Shown piece by piece: positions 44,230 through 56,604 of a stretch of 64,000 nt of DNA. Position 1 is the first letter of the stretch, and every line of letters starts with the position of its first letter. Origin of the DNA: Astrocystis sublimbata (lineage: Eukaryota; Ascomycota; Sordariomycetes; Xylariales; Xylariaceae); the NCBI GenBank assembly GCA_022453515.1, contig JAJNNY010000036.1, forward strand, positions 62,001-126,000, read 5' to 3'. The position numbers and the translations under genes are program-made. The notes beneath the pieces are model-generated. The model was given only the letters and a program-made list of their open reading frames with translations, ran no database searches and was not told the origin of the DNA.

Positions 44230-45885
44230 TCAATCGGAGTCTTCTTCATTAGAGCTTTCTACATCTGCCTGGCAAGTTCGCGCATTGTGTCCAGGCTCCC
44301 CGCAGATGCCACAGCGCCTTCGACCCGTCTGTACCCTCTTTGCCGGACGACTACTCTTAGCTTCATTACCAGATTTAACTACCCTATCACCCTTGGATTC
44401 CTGTAAAACTTGAGCATTAGCTACTGTAAGAGATCCTCTAGCTTGTAGTTGCTTGTTTTTGGTCCTGCGACGCTTGCTTAAAACGTGGTTGGTTTCCCGA
44501 AGCTTTTCGGTCTTTTTACGTAAAAGGGTAACCTTGTGTATTAACCCCTGTGTTACTTTTGCAAACGAGTTAATTGTATCAAAAATCTTAGTTGGAGAGC
44601 TTAAGAAATGATTTTCAACCCTAGTCTTAATAAGAGTTGATTGACGTTCGGTCTCCCTAGTAGTGGTAGGCGTTTTTGAAATCCAAGATTTAGGTGGAAG
44701 CTCGGGGTCTGGCGAGGGTGTTTTTGCTATTTCTCGTATATCTAACGCAGAAATAACCCTTTTAGGATTAAAGGGAACAATTCCAGCTGCTTTGAAACCC
44801 GATTGAATGTTTTTTTCTGTAAATGCGTATGTAAATGCATCTAAAAAGCCGGTAAGAAAGTCTGGCTTCTTAATATGGGTTTGGTAACGCCCTATTAAAC
44901 CTTTAACATTTTGACCATACTTCCGTTTTAGCACACTACAAGGGACTAGGTCGAGAGGCTAGAGTTTATACGATGAATAGCCAGGCATACAAAGTGTAAG
45001 AATGTTGTTAAACCGGCAATATTCTTCAAATTCTATCGAATGGTGGCTTTCGTAACTATTAAGGATCAAGAGGCGATAAATACCCTTTTTTAGGCTCCGA
45101 GTATGATTATCAAAGTGTTTTGCCCATCGTATACCTATTTCATTATTGGTCCAGCCGTTGTCCGAGAGATCTACGACCCAATCGTGTAGTAATGCGGCGT
45201 CGCGATACTAGGACGCGAGGTGGACCTTGCCCGCGAAGATGATATATAGCGGCACCGCCCAACCTTGAGAATTAACGGCCTGGTTTACAGTAACCTATTC
45301 TCTACCTCCAGGCTCGGCCTGTCTAGGTCGCCTACGTCTTTTGGAGCTTGTAACCACTATTCCGGTGGTTATTTTGCCCATCAGAAACCCTGTCTTATCG
45401 AAGTTATAGATATCCTCCACTTGTATGCTATATTTCTCGATTGTGAGCTCTATAAGCCCAAACCACTTGCGATAACTTTCGGGGTTTTCGTTAAAGGCTC
45501 GCTGGTAATCGATTCGGCGGTTATATCGTGTTCGGAGGTCAGGTCGTCGTTGTATAAAGTTCGAAGCCCAGTTGACGCCAACCTCCGATGCGTCGCGTTC
45601 GCGTCGGAGTATATTAGCCATTTCTTAGACATATCGAAGCCGGGGCGGAAACGCTCGCGTATCTAGCTCGAATATACGCTTAGCAATTGTTTCTTCTTCC
45701 GATATTATTAAATTTCGACATTTGATATTAGCAATGTGGTAAGGCGCGTTACCGTTGATTCTTCGCTGTAATGTACGGGCACAAACATTATAGATTTAAC
45801 CAAGCTTCCGTAAGGATAGTTCGGGGTTACGGCTTTTAGCTTAAAACGCTAGCTATAGATCGGCTTCTTTAGATTATTAAACCAT
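44230..45885 (-). pseudogene. pogo-like transposase, inactivated by nine in-frame stops
   Basis: Reads in one frame for 552 codons with no frameshift, but has nine stops, all TAA or TAG: six in the N-terminal part (two right after Met-Val) and three in the DDE core. Order: N-terminal psq-like HTH region, CENP-B/Tc5-type DNA-binding region (SLRKLG, MANILRRERDASEVGVNW), DDE core with YNFDKTGF and LILNSYESH, then a basic tail with a CCHC zinc knuckle (CGICGEPGHNARTC). Family consensus is NFDETGF and a second catalytic Asp in a DGHxSH-like motif; here Glu is Lys, and Asp-Gly-His are Asn-Ser-Tyr. All are C:G to T:A changes. The enzyme cannot work. The pattern is what repeat-induced point mutation would give. 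Confidence 0.88.
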
Positions 45886-45935
45886 TACGTTGTTGTAAAG
45901 AAATATATATGTAAAGTTAGAAGTTAAGAAGTTAA

Positions 45936-45967
45936 GAAAAAGTGCGACACTTGCTTGTGTGTGACGT
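45936..45967 (-). repeat. right terminal inverted repeat of the transposon
   Basis: Reverse complement matches the left end for 25 or more bases, then GCACTTTTTC as in the second left copy. Confidence 0.85.
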
Positions 45968-45969
45968 TA

Positions 45970-46327
45970 GCGGCTAACGCTCGCAATAGTTTTCCGTGGC
46001 TGCTTACGCTCTCTAGTGACCGCCACTCATAACTCTAAAGCAACAGAACCGCGAGGCTGCGGCTTACGATGACCTTGAAATTATACGTCATTGACAAGGC
46101 AATGGCCTCAAGAACTTCACTGGATGCGGTGGTTTAAAATCCACCGTCATCGAGGTTGTAAGCCTCACGATATATATAAGAGTTGAGACCTTCACCTGCA
46201 ATCATGATATCAGTGCCATACGCATCATCTCAATCTCAAAACCTCACGTGCAACTTACTCTCTAGCCAATGCGACATTCGCAACTCGAAACTATCATTAC
46301 AATCGTATAACATACACTGAATCCATC
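45970..46327. other. spacer and promoter of the small GPI protein gene
   Basis: Right flank of the transposon, then the promoter with a TATA-like box at 46,171-46,180. Confidence 0.5.
46171..46180 (+). promoter_or_regulatory. TATA-like box
   Basis: TATATATAAG about 150 bp upstream of the ATG at 46,328. Confidence 0.5.
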
Positions 46328-46959
46328 ATGCATCTCAGTCTTGCAATCCCGCTACTAGCCCTCACCCGCGCAGTGGGGGCCAGTTTTCCAAACTCCGTCG
46401 ACTTTCACAGGACCTCGGCCTGTGATGACCGTATGTCGTCGTCTCTCGCTACCACCGGAAAAGGCTTCCCAGATTGCGTCGTATATGACACCCAGACCGT
46501 ATTCGGTAACCAGAGCTTCCCGGAGAATAACGGGTGAGTATGCGTTAAGTATTGCGCTTCTTTGAGGGCTGCCAGGCTGATGTTCATCTCTCAAATAGCA
46601 CATTTTCCCCTTTCATCGAGATTCCCGAACACGACGACTCGGATTCCTGTTATCTCATCATCAGATCTCCGAGCGTGACAGCCAATAAATGGTGAGTAAT
46701 GTCTTCTCGGCCGCGAGCACGCAACTGACATCTCTGGAGTGACGGCGAATTGTTATATCAGTTTGATAACTCAACTTGCGCCTCTGTCGACTTGGGTAAC
46801 AAGACCTTCGCGGCTCAATACTGTTGTGGCGAAGATGAGTGCAAGGGAGCAGGGGTAAAAGACACAACTGAATCAGGAGGGGTGAGTCTCTCACTGCAGC
46901 CGACGCTTCTTGCTTTGATGCCAATGACGGCTTTCTTCCTCGCAAGTTACACTTTGTAG
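46328..46959 (+). CDS. small secreted Cys-rich GPI-anchored protein
   Basis: Exons 46328-46533, 46599-46691, 46740-46959; 172 aa. Signal peptide MHLSLAIPLLALTRAVGA. The mature chain has eight Cys; one (ANK-Cys-DGELL) is created exactly at the second exon junction, giving an even count. Other landmarks: SACDDR, FPDCVVYD, FSPFIEIPE, YQFDNSTCASVDLG, AAQYCCGEDECKG. The C terminus SGGVSLSLQPTLLALMPMTAFFLA is a GPI-type signal. Introns are GTGAGT...ATAG (65 bp) and GTGAGT...GGAG (48 bp) and keep phase. No known domain; the size, Cys content and surface anchoring resemble fungal effector-like or cell-wall proteins. It sits between the dead transposon and the PKS, convergent with the PKS (about 600 bp apart). 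Function unknown. Confidence 0.72.
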
Positions 46960-47565
46960 AGTCTGGTTTATCGTGTTATTATATCAGCAATGGTATTCGA
47001 CTGAATGAAAGGCTATGTATATCCCGGGGACAGTCTGGGCTTCATGGTCGCCCTTCGCCGGTATGATTTTGCTTCATAGTATAACATACGGGAGAGCGGA
47101 GTTACTGTTAAATATTATATACTACCCCTCATATCTGATGTCTCTCATATTTCTGCGTGGAAATCTCTTTGTGACGAGATTGCGATCAATGAAAGCAGGT
47201 TTGTAGCTTCGTGCGATTGCAATTATTCTAAATACACTTGCTGCCTTGTGTAGGGCGGTACTATAGAGGGTAGTTGTTCGATTGATTAAGGTAAGTAGGT
47301 ACCGGGTAGCTGCACCGGTTAGCTGCCACACTCAGGGGAAGGGGGGACAGACGCGGGGTTTCTGCGTACCCTGCAGTTGACCAAGGAGTCTTGGAGATTG
47401 GTAAATACAACACGAGAGTGTGTTCCATCTCTTCAGAATAGTGTTGTTGAAATTGTGATTCTTAAACTAACATCCATATATACATTCCTCCCGATACAGC
47501 TCCGTCTATTATTAATTATTTCCTTTCCCTAGTCCCTATATGATAAATAATATGTGCGCTGAAAC
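46960..47565. other. convergent spacer next to the PKS 3' end
   Basis: AT-rich 3' flanks. A TAGGTACC word near 47,295. No gene seen. Confidence 0.5.
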
Positions 47566-50500
47566 TTATTGCACGTCCATGCGCGCATTCTCCTCCTTCA
47601 CTGCTGTCGGCACAAGCTGCGACCTGCCCGCAATCTTCTTGCACACCTCCGTGATGGGCGCACTGCTCGTCAGGTCGAAGATGCTGATGTCGCTCTTCAA
47701 CTCAAGCGCCAACCAGTTGCGCAGCTCCACCGCCACCAGACTGTCCACTCCGTATGTGTAGACCGGCTTCGACGTGTCGATGTCCGAGGCAGGCACCGTG
47801 ATGATCTTGGCCACCTTGCCTAGCAGGATCTCCTGCACGATCTCGGACGCTGCGTCCATGTGGGCCACCTGGCTGAGCTTCTCAGCCGCGCCATCGCCGC
47901 TGGTCTTCTCCTCACCGGCTGAGGTCTCCTTCATATCGAGGCGTTGAAGGTAAGCGAATTGCGAGAGGGTCCGGAGCCAGTAGTAGTCGCCGCCTCCCAT
48001 GGGGTCATTCTGCGTAGCCTGCACGGCACCACCGCTGCCAGCGCCCAAGACTATTTGCGTGGGGAACGGAGTCTTGCCGTCTACAGAGCCTGCCATTGCG
48101 CCCTTGAGGATGTGCAAGAACTGGTCCTTGCCAATGCTTGTCTGTTGTTTCGAGTGTTAGCAATTGTATAATCAGTGATGGATGGGCGACTAAACATACC
48201 AAACTCAATGAGCTCGTGTTTGCAGCTATGTCCTTGTTCTCTTCGGCATAGCCGATCTCCTTCATGAGACCAAGATCAATACTCTGCGCTGCCAGGCCTT
48301 GGGCACGTCGGTACTGAGCCAGGGCGTCCTGGAAAGTGTTACCGGCAGAGTAGTTCGCCTGCGAGATAGACCCGATAATTCCTGCCAGAGAAGATAGCTG
48401 GATGAAGAAATCGAGATCCTTGGGGAGGAGTTCGTGCAAGTTCCAGCTTCCTGTTCATGTCGTTAGTTATCCGTTGCCAATTTCTCGGGTCAGTGTGCTT
48501 ACCTTGGATCTTGGGCCTCGTGGCTGTCAACCACTGCTCATAGGTCATCTTGTGGAACAGCCCATCAGCCAGAACCATGGCTCCCTGGACCACACCCTTG
48601 ATGGCAGGCATAGTCGTAGATATCTCCTCCACGATCTCTTGGAGTCGGACCTTGTCTGCAATGTCACCTGCGAAAGCCTTCGCATCCACACCGAGCGATC
48701 CTAGCTTCTCGAGCAGATCCTTGGCCTCTTGTCGCGCACTTCCGGACCGAGAGACAAACGCAATGTGCCGCGCCCCGTGCTCGGCCATGAACTCTGCCTG
48801 AGCTCGACCCAGACCACCCAAGCCACCGACCAGCATGTAAGTCGCATTCGGGTTGAGGTTCAAGCGAATCGATTGCTGAGGAGCTGCCATCACTCGCGAC
48901 TCAGGCGTGATGCGGAGGACCAACTTGCCTGTGTGCGCTCCACGCTGCATCGATCGGAACACGGACTCGACCTCCGTGAAGTCGTGCACTGCGATAGGTC
49001 GGATGAGGCCAATTGAGCCCTGCTCGAAAAACTCGAGTACCTTCGACAGCAGGTTGTAGCTTCTCTTCGGGTCGACGGTCATCATGCGTTCGAGATTGAC
49101 ACCTGCGAACAGAGTGTTCTCGAGGAAGGGTCGCATGTCGAGCCCGCTGTTGCCCACAATGTCTCGCTTTCCGACTTCGATGAATCGGCCGTAGGGTGCG
49201 AGGCACTCCCAACTCTTCCGCAACGCTTCTCCTGCCAGAGAGTTCACCACCACGTCGACTCCCCGGCCCTCAGTGAGACGCTGGATACCCTTCTCAAAGG
49301 ACAGGTCTCGCGAGCTGAAGATGTGGTCGGGCTTCACGCCCAACTCGACAATCGTCCACTTCTTCGCGTTGCTACCCACCGTGCAGAAGATCTCGGCTCC
49401 CAGCAGTTTGGCGATCTGGATGAGGGCCTGACCCAAACCTGTGAACAGTATTAGCAAAGCGGCATATCGGAGACCGGGCGACATAGAACTCACCTCCGGC
49501 AGCGGCGTGAATGAGAACAGACTCTCCCTTCTGTACTCTGGCGATCTCGATCAAAGATTGGTAGGCCGTGGCGTAGGCGATAGGAATCGTCACACCTTCC
49601 TCGAGGGTCATGCTAGAGGGAAGAGCATGGACAATCGATTCAGGGGCTCGGATGAAGTTTCGCATGGCGCCCAAGCCCATGTAGATCACACGGTCGCCAG
49701 GTGAGAATCTAGTGACGTTGGCACCTACGCGGCTGATGATACCAGAGGCTTCATAGCCTAGATCAGGATGCTGGATTTGACCCATCGCAATCATGATATC
49801 CCTATTGATTCGAGGTTAGTAATTTAGAACATTATGAATCGTAACATAGAGTGCATGAATACTCACAAGAAGTTCATGGCGCAGGCCTTGACCTCGATCT
49901 CAACTTCCTCGTCGCCGATAGGCTGGAAAGGCGCATCATCATCAACGAAGTGAAGAGTGTCCAACATTCCAGGGATTCCAATCGTCAACTTGAGGGGTCG
50001 GTTTGCCTGGACTAGATCCTCTAATTCTGGCGCGGCACCGGACTCCTTGATAGTGAGAGAGCGGTTTACGACCGGCTCCGGGAGGTAACGCGGGATGCAC
50101 AGAGCCCCGTTCTGTTCAACGGTCTCCATTTCCTCAGGCAGGTTGTCCTTGGCCTCCCAGAAGCTGCAAAGCCTGCGGCGAATGGCGCGGGCCGCCGAAT
50201 CGCTGTCGGGAGCAGCTGCTCTGCTGAAGTGAAGCTCGTACAGCCGACGAGAGGCATCCTCAGTCTTGACGCAGCGCAAAAGACCGGATACGATGCGTCT
50301 GGTCGGGTGCGTCGGCAGCTCCTCGGAGTCTGATCTCGTAACCCATAGGAGCTCTGCGCTGTGCAGAAGGAGCTGCTTTGCTTGCTCGAATTGGTCGGCT
50401 CCGAGCTCCTCAAGGAATGGCTTCTCGTACTCAAGAAGAGATACCACGGACTTTCCGCTCGCGCTAGCCGCGGCAGATTGGACGTCTTTGACTTCGGCAG

Positions 50501-53500
50501 TTGAGCCCAGGCGTTCAAACTCACAGCGAATCAAAGCAGCGAGGGTGCTCGTAGGAGCGCTGCAGTCATCAGGTGTCACAATCATGACATCCTTTGAGCG
50601 GAAGTCTGATTCCTCGTGTCGTGTGGTTACCATGACCGACATTCTCTGCGAGGCCAGGGACTCCGTTTGAGGCACCTTGATGTCTGCGACGGAGAATCCG
50701 GCGTCCTTGAAAGCCACATCCCATTCGGATTGCGATAGCAGAGGGCCACTTTGTCTACCATCTTCAGCAGCCCACCATTGCGGGAGGCTTCCGAAAATGA
50801 AGGAGCTGATGTCGTTTGAGTTTGTGTTCTCGCCCAGGACCAGCTTACCTCCTGACTTCAATAGGCTTCTGCAGTTCTCGAGTGATTTCTTGAGATCCTT
50901 GGTTGCATGCAAGACCTGACAAAGAGTTAGAGGGGACTTTCGGCGGCGATGATGTGATAAGGGGTTCGAATACTTACATTCCATGCGAGCACCACATCGT
51001 AGGATTCAAGCTCAAAGCCCTGCTCTGCCACATTGTTCTCAATATCGAGTCTCTTGTACTCGACTCGAGGGTCCCAGTCCTTGAGCAGGCCCTTTGCATT
51101 CTCGAACACCTCAGCAGAGCTGTCTGTGAATGTCCACTGTGAGAATCGAGGCGTCTCTCCATTCTTACCACCCAGCTTCTCTAGAACGGGGACCGTCGTT
51201 GAAGCTGCTCCTCCGCCGATCTGGAGCACTCTCAGACGAGGGTTCTTGTGGCCTTTGAGGTCGAACCAGTTTTGCAAGACCCGAGAGCTAGCAGACGCGC
51301 CGAAGGTCTCGTGGAGGAACTTAGACAAGCTGTTATCGGTAACTAGAGCAGTTAGGGGGCTTGTTTGCTGCTTGAAAATATCGTCCAGACCGTTGAAAGC
51401 CTGCTCCAACTGTTTACCGTCGAAAGAGTATGTGGATAGGAAGGTTGCAATGGTGCGGTCGTCGTCCTCGTCGGATTGTTGGGATGACAGCTGTGCGTCG
51501 CCATTCTCCGAGGTTTCGCATCGTTTCTGCATCCATTGCACATACTTTTGCAGATACTGCGGGAGCGAAGAGCTTGTTTCGGAAGTCATGTTCTTCAGTG
51601 CGCGCTGGCACATGACCTTTACAGCCTGTTCGGCCTGGGAATAGAACAGAGCCAGTTCATCAGCAGTAATGCCACTGTCGTCAAGGATTGTCTGCGCAGT
51701 TGCGGGATCCATAAGGTCGACGTCGGGTTTCCAAGACGGTGTAGAGCAGAGCTTGGCCAAGGATTGGTCTTGTGTTGCCGAGTCTCCAGGCAGGTTCTGG
51801 TTCACACCAAGCCCAGTGAACGTCACACCGTCCATCTTGATTGTGGGCAGTGAATCAAATGCCTCGTTTCCAATCATGATTGAGCCGATCATCTCTCTGA
51901 TTCCGCGACGTGAAGATTCGCAGAGACCATGAAGAACTTGGCCGGTCTCACGAGTGATACCGTTCGAGATCTGTATGCTTCTGATGGTCGATGGGATCCA
52001 GATTTGCTTGGGAACGCCAGGCATGGTGGGGATCGCGACCAGCATGGTCTGGAGACAAGCATCGAGCGTTGCAGGGTGAATGAGAAGTTCGCTCTCCTGG
52101 TTGTAGGGCATGGTAGAGCGCACATCTGGTACCGTTACCTGGAACACAACAGAGTTATCCTTTTGACGGAGGTTGGTCAAGCCTTGGAAAGTTCGCCCTG
52201 TGTCGAGTTAGTTCTAGTTCACTTGAAAAAATCCTAGGAGATGCTATTGACTCACCAAATGCAAGACCTTCTGACTTCCAAAGGTCGTAGTGAGCCGAGG
52301 TGTCGACCTGGTCGATGCAAGTGGCCTTCTTCGTATTCCATTTCTCTTGACGCGCCAGCACCTCTTCAGCGAGCTCCTTTCCGCTGTCGACTTCCGTGAC
52401 TTGCTTAGAGTACTGGATCTCAATTAGGCCGCAAGCGTGTTCTGCGTACGCTCCATTCTCAGAGCTGGAATAGAAGGTGAACTCGTGCCAGATTCCAGCA
52501 CCACTGCTCATTCCGAGCTTCCTCTTCTTCAGATGCAAGAATGTTTCAACACCAACGTCGCGATCCTGGACAATCACAGGTCGGTTGATGCAGAAGTCAC
52601 GTAGCTCGAAGCCTACGATATCCTGAGTGAGGTTCTCGGATTGCGCATATTGACGTGCTGCTTCAATAGCGGCGCAGATTACACCAGCGGCGGGGAAGAC
52701 AGTGTCGCCGTGAATCTGGTGATCTTGAAGCCAGGGCATCTCCGAAATGCGCAAGTGGTTCTTCCACACGGGCTCTAGTGGGTTGTAGTTATCAATACGC
52801 ATGCCAATCAGATCGTGTCTTGGGAACTCAGGGTTGCGGTGGACCTTCGATTGTCGCGACTCGTGCCAGTACGAGTTGGAGTGGTTCCAGGCATACGAGG
52901 GCAGGTCAGCCAAGACTACACCTTGGGCGGTCTCCTGGGTTTGGTTGTTGACCTAAGAGCAAATATGTAAGAAGCGGTCCAAATGGAGTGATAACTGTGT
53001 TATTGTACTTACTTTGTTGAGATCAACGGATGCCCCCTTCGTCCACAGCCAGGCCGCCGCCTGCAATGCGGTCAGAGATGCATCCTTCTTACGGGACAAC
53101 ACACTCTGGTATTCTAGATGCTCAAGTTTACTACGGGCCAACTTGAACTGCTTGATCGGACCGCCCAGAGCAGAATGAGGCCCAACCTCGAGGAGAATGT
53201 TGGTCGCTTGGGATCTGCTTCTAATGATCTTTCTCTCGACACTTGAGTAGATCATGTCATCCAGACCCGCAACAAACTGCACGGGAGAACACAGGTTGGC
53301 AACCCAGTAGTCGGCACCCAACTGAGAAGTCGGAATGCAGCGACCCTCAACAGTGGAGTAAAACTTGGTGGCCGTCTGGTCCATGGCCACAACATCCGCG
53401 ATGCTCGCTCTGTACACGTCGGCTACGCTTTGCATCTGAGGGCTGTGGTAGGCGTTCTCGACCTGGAGCAGGCGGCAGAACACGTTTTGCTGCTCAAGAA

Positions 53501-55888
53501 TGGCCTGAAGTGCTACCAGGGCTGGTCGGTTTCCTGAAAGGGTAACACTGGAGGGACTGTTGACGCAAGAGACAACGATGGTGTCTTCGACCTGGGCAAA
53601 ATAAGGCTCAACCTCTTCTGGGGATAAGCCAACAGCCATCATAGAACCGTCAGGGTGCTTTTCCCTAGCTTGACTAGACACGAGACCTCGGTGGTATGCA
53701 ATCTGCAAGCAGTGCTCGCTAGACAAAGCACCGGCGGCGTACGCCGCTCCGATCTCTCCTGATGAGTGTCCGATCACAGCGTGCGGCTTGAGACCCCAGT
53801 GTGACAGGAGGTTAACAAGAGCAATTTGCAGGACAGTGCAAAGTGGCTGAGAGTATTCAGCTTGGTTAACCTTGGACTCGGACTCCGATGCCGAGAGTTC
53901 TTCCCAAGCATCCCATGAGCTGCCGAGCTTCTTCAGAACGGCAGCAGAATCTTTGATGGATGCTGCGAAGACATCATACGCAGCTAGTTCGCGACCCATG
54001 GCATACCACTGAGCTCCTTGTCCTGTGAATACGTAGGAGACGTGGCAAGGTGACATAGCTTTTGTTGGCTTGACGGTTTCATCCGCCCACGACGATAAGA
54101 GGTCGTCAGTAGAGTTGGCGACGACGGCGTGGCGCCACTGGAAGATTGATCGACGCTCCGACAAGGTGTAGGCTAGGTGCTTCATAACGGAGGGCGAAGA
54201 ACTGCCCTTGACATACTCCGCGTGAGCTGGGCGCTGGCGGGCAATCGCTTCTTGCTCAGGTGCTGAAAGGACGAAGACACGAGCATGGTGTCCGGACACC
54301 TCGGCGTTGGTAGTCGCGGGAACGGGACCGTCGATTGCCAACGGGGTGGACTTCTGCTGGGAGAACAACGACTCTTGCCAAGGACTGGCAAGAGTCATGT
54401 TCCGGAGACGCATGTAATTGTATGCGTCGTCGAGAATGGCATGTGCGTTGGTGCCGCCAAATCCGAAGTTGTTGATTGAGCATCGGCGCACCTCGCACTC
54501 CGGCCAGGGAATAGGGGATGTGGGAATGGCAATATTCCAGGAGTCGAGGCGCAGACGCGGGTTAGGCTTGACATAGTTGAGGTGAGGAGGGATAATGCCG
54601 CGCTCCAGCGCAAACACACACTTCACCACACCGGCAAGACCTGCTGCGCCCTCTGTGTGGCCAATCTGCGTCTTGACGGAACCACAGTAAAGGGTACTTC
54701 GTTCGCCGTGAGCAATCGTTCGAGCGATTGCAGTCATCTCGGTAGGATCACCAGCCTTGGTACCAGTACCGTGCAGCTCTGCGTACTGGGTGTCCGCAGG
54801 GTTTAGACCTGCTAATTCGTAGGTCTGGCGGATCAAGTTCATTTGGGCATCTCCATCCGGCAACACAATTCCTGCTGTCTGTTGGCGCATTAGCAAGATC
54901 ATCATATGAATGCGGCCTGTAGTGGTTCAACATACCTTGCCATCCTGATTAAGTCCTGAGCCGCGGATAACGGCGCGGATGGGGTCGCCATCGCGAATAG
55001 CATCGTCAATATGCTTTACTACGAGCATGCAGATTGCTTCTCCTCGAGCATAGCCGTTGGCGCGTGAATCGAATGCGTAGCAACGACTGTCAGGGCTTAA
55101 GAAGCTGAGTGCATTGAGACCGCAAGAAACTTCTGGGCCTAGAATGAGACTTGTGCCTCCTACAAGTGCACAACGTGTCTTGTTTGTCCCTGAGCGGATG
55201 GTTTCGCATGCCAGATGCAATGCGGCTAGCGAGCTCGAGCACGCCGTGTCAGTTGTGACAGAAGCTCCTCGCAGGTTACTATTCAAGTTAGCATTGCTCT
55301 TCGGTCGTCTATCGTGCCTAATCACGGCGCGAGACATCAAGACTTACTAGAACCAGCTGACACGGTTGGCAAGCATGTTCATGGCAGTACCGGTGATGGC
55401 ATATTGTGGTGCCTCCTGCAGGTCTCGCTGAACAACGTTCTTGTAGTCATGTGTGAAACCCCCTACAAAGCAAGCTGCGTCTGTGTTTGAAATGGCCTCG
55501 ATAGGAATGCCTGCATTCTCAAGACTTTCGTAGGCGACCTCAAGAAGGAGGCGCTGTTGGGGGTCAATAGCACGAGCTTCTGCCGCCGATGTGGCGAAGA
55601 AAGGGGCGTCCCATTTCGACACGTCCTCTTTCAAGAAATAGCCACCCCCAGCTACCTAGACGATGGGTCAGAATAGAGGAAGCCGGGCGCGATCAATGAG
55701 ATACTAACTAGTGACCCAGGTCTTTCCCGGTTGGGATGAGAGAACCCGCTGGCGTTGAATCGTGAGGAAGGGACCTCGCTCCAGGCATCCCTACCCTGGA
55801 GGAGCATCTCATAGAAGGCCGCTGGGGAGCGACCCTCACCCGGGAAGCGGCATGCTAGCCCAATAACAGCAATATCTGAGCTAGACAT
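47566..55888 (-). CDS. highly reducing polyketide synthase (KS-AT-DH-MT-ER-KR-ACP)
   Basis: Eleven exons: 55888-55709, 55655-55348, 55278-54936, 54878-53013, 52952-52256, 52197-50978, 50915-49867, 49801-49494, 49438-48503, 48450-48200, 48141-47566; about 2,577 aa, all phases consistent. Iteratively builds a reduced polyketide from malonyl-CoA. KS: Cys176 in TDTACSSSL, His313 in [11 protein letters not shown], His351 in [24 protein letters not shown], Ser near 648. [12 protein letters not shown] with His977, and Asp1177 in [12 protein letters not shown]: motif I reads [10 protein letters not shown], atypical. [12 protein letters not shown] and [23 protein letters not shown] and ANYSAGNTF with the Tyr. 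[14 protein letters not shown], Ser near 2520. There is no thioesterase, reductase or condensation domain, so release must be in trans, presumably by the divergent hydrolase. I cannot predict the product. Confidence 0.95.
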
Positions 55889-56604
55889 CCTGATCGTTGG
55901 GCCTTGGGGTTTGGCACTCTCGAATCTCGAAACGTGAAAGGATAGGATGCCGTTAAGGGAGGGGGGGTGGACGAGGTGGTAGGTTATTATTAAGTGTATA
56001 GGCCGTGGTGGGAGATGCTCGAGGAGGTGCTAAAGGGGGAAGACATCTTATGACTCGAAGGCCGTCAAGGAATGGCGGATTTATATGAGTCTTGGAAGTG
56101 GGAATCGGAACTCGACCGGTAGTGACTGATATGGGACGGCAATCTGTCTTCCAAGGCATGCCTGGCTGGTCCTTGTCTCGTCCTGCACTATTCTGGATGT
56201 CAACCTGTTGAATGGCCCTCCTTGCCGAAATGTGACCCTCCACTTTACGAGCCTCAGCTGCACCCATGCCACGTCGCTAAAACCGGATCCCCGATTTGGC
56301 AAGCCTTTGAGTGTAATAAGCATCAGCAAGATCGTGCAAAACACGTATATGCAAACCTAGGTAGAGCCCGCCAGTTTTTGGAGCTAGACATGCATGATCA
56401 GATATTACCATACACACGTGTTTGGGGGGGCCAAAGCGTTCTCACGAGTGGACTTCGTCAGGTGAGGTCGAGGGCCTCGGCGATCGTATTTAGTTCCTCT
56501 TGTAAGCAGAAACCGAGCACTTTTCACGTAGCGCATTTTTTTTTCATTTCCTCTCCTCGCTGTACGCTCAACTTTCTTTTGGCACATCCTCACCACTACT
56601 CAAG
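55889..56604. promoter_or_regulatory. bidirectional promoter region, PKS and FSH-type hydrolase
   Basis: 716 bp between the two start codons, with no other gene. The hydrolase side ends in a CT-rich leader (56,540-56,600). I recognise no specific regulator site with confidence. Head-to-head layout implies co-regulation. Confidence 0.6.

Larger units (their letters stand above)
44122..45969. mobile_element. pogo/Fot1-like DNA transposon, 1,844 bp, with TA target duplication
   Basis: Element 44,124-45,967 bounded by TA on each side. Both ends read inward ACGTCACACACAAGCAAGTG, continuing TCGCA. At the left end the AGCAAGTGTCGCA part is repeated after a TACA spacer before CACTTTTTC, whereas the right end goes straight into CACTTTTTC. 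One transposase pseudogene on the minus strand fills the interior. TA duplication, short inverted repeats and a DDE_1-type transposase place it in the Tc1/mariner superfamily, pogo group. Confidence 0.9.

Noticed and set aside
36382..47565. Whole accessory block as part of the PKS cluster
   Set aside because: Contains GPI proteins, a hypothetical and transposons but no tailoring, transport or regulator genes.
51033..51644. 203-codon + frame within the PKS
   Set aside because: Antisense shadow of the PKS MT region.
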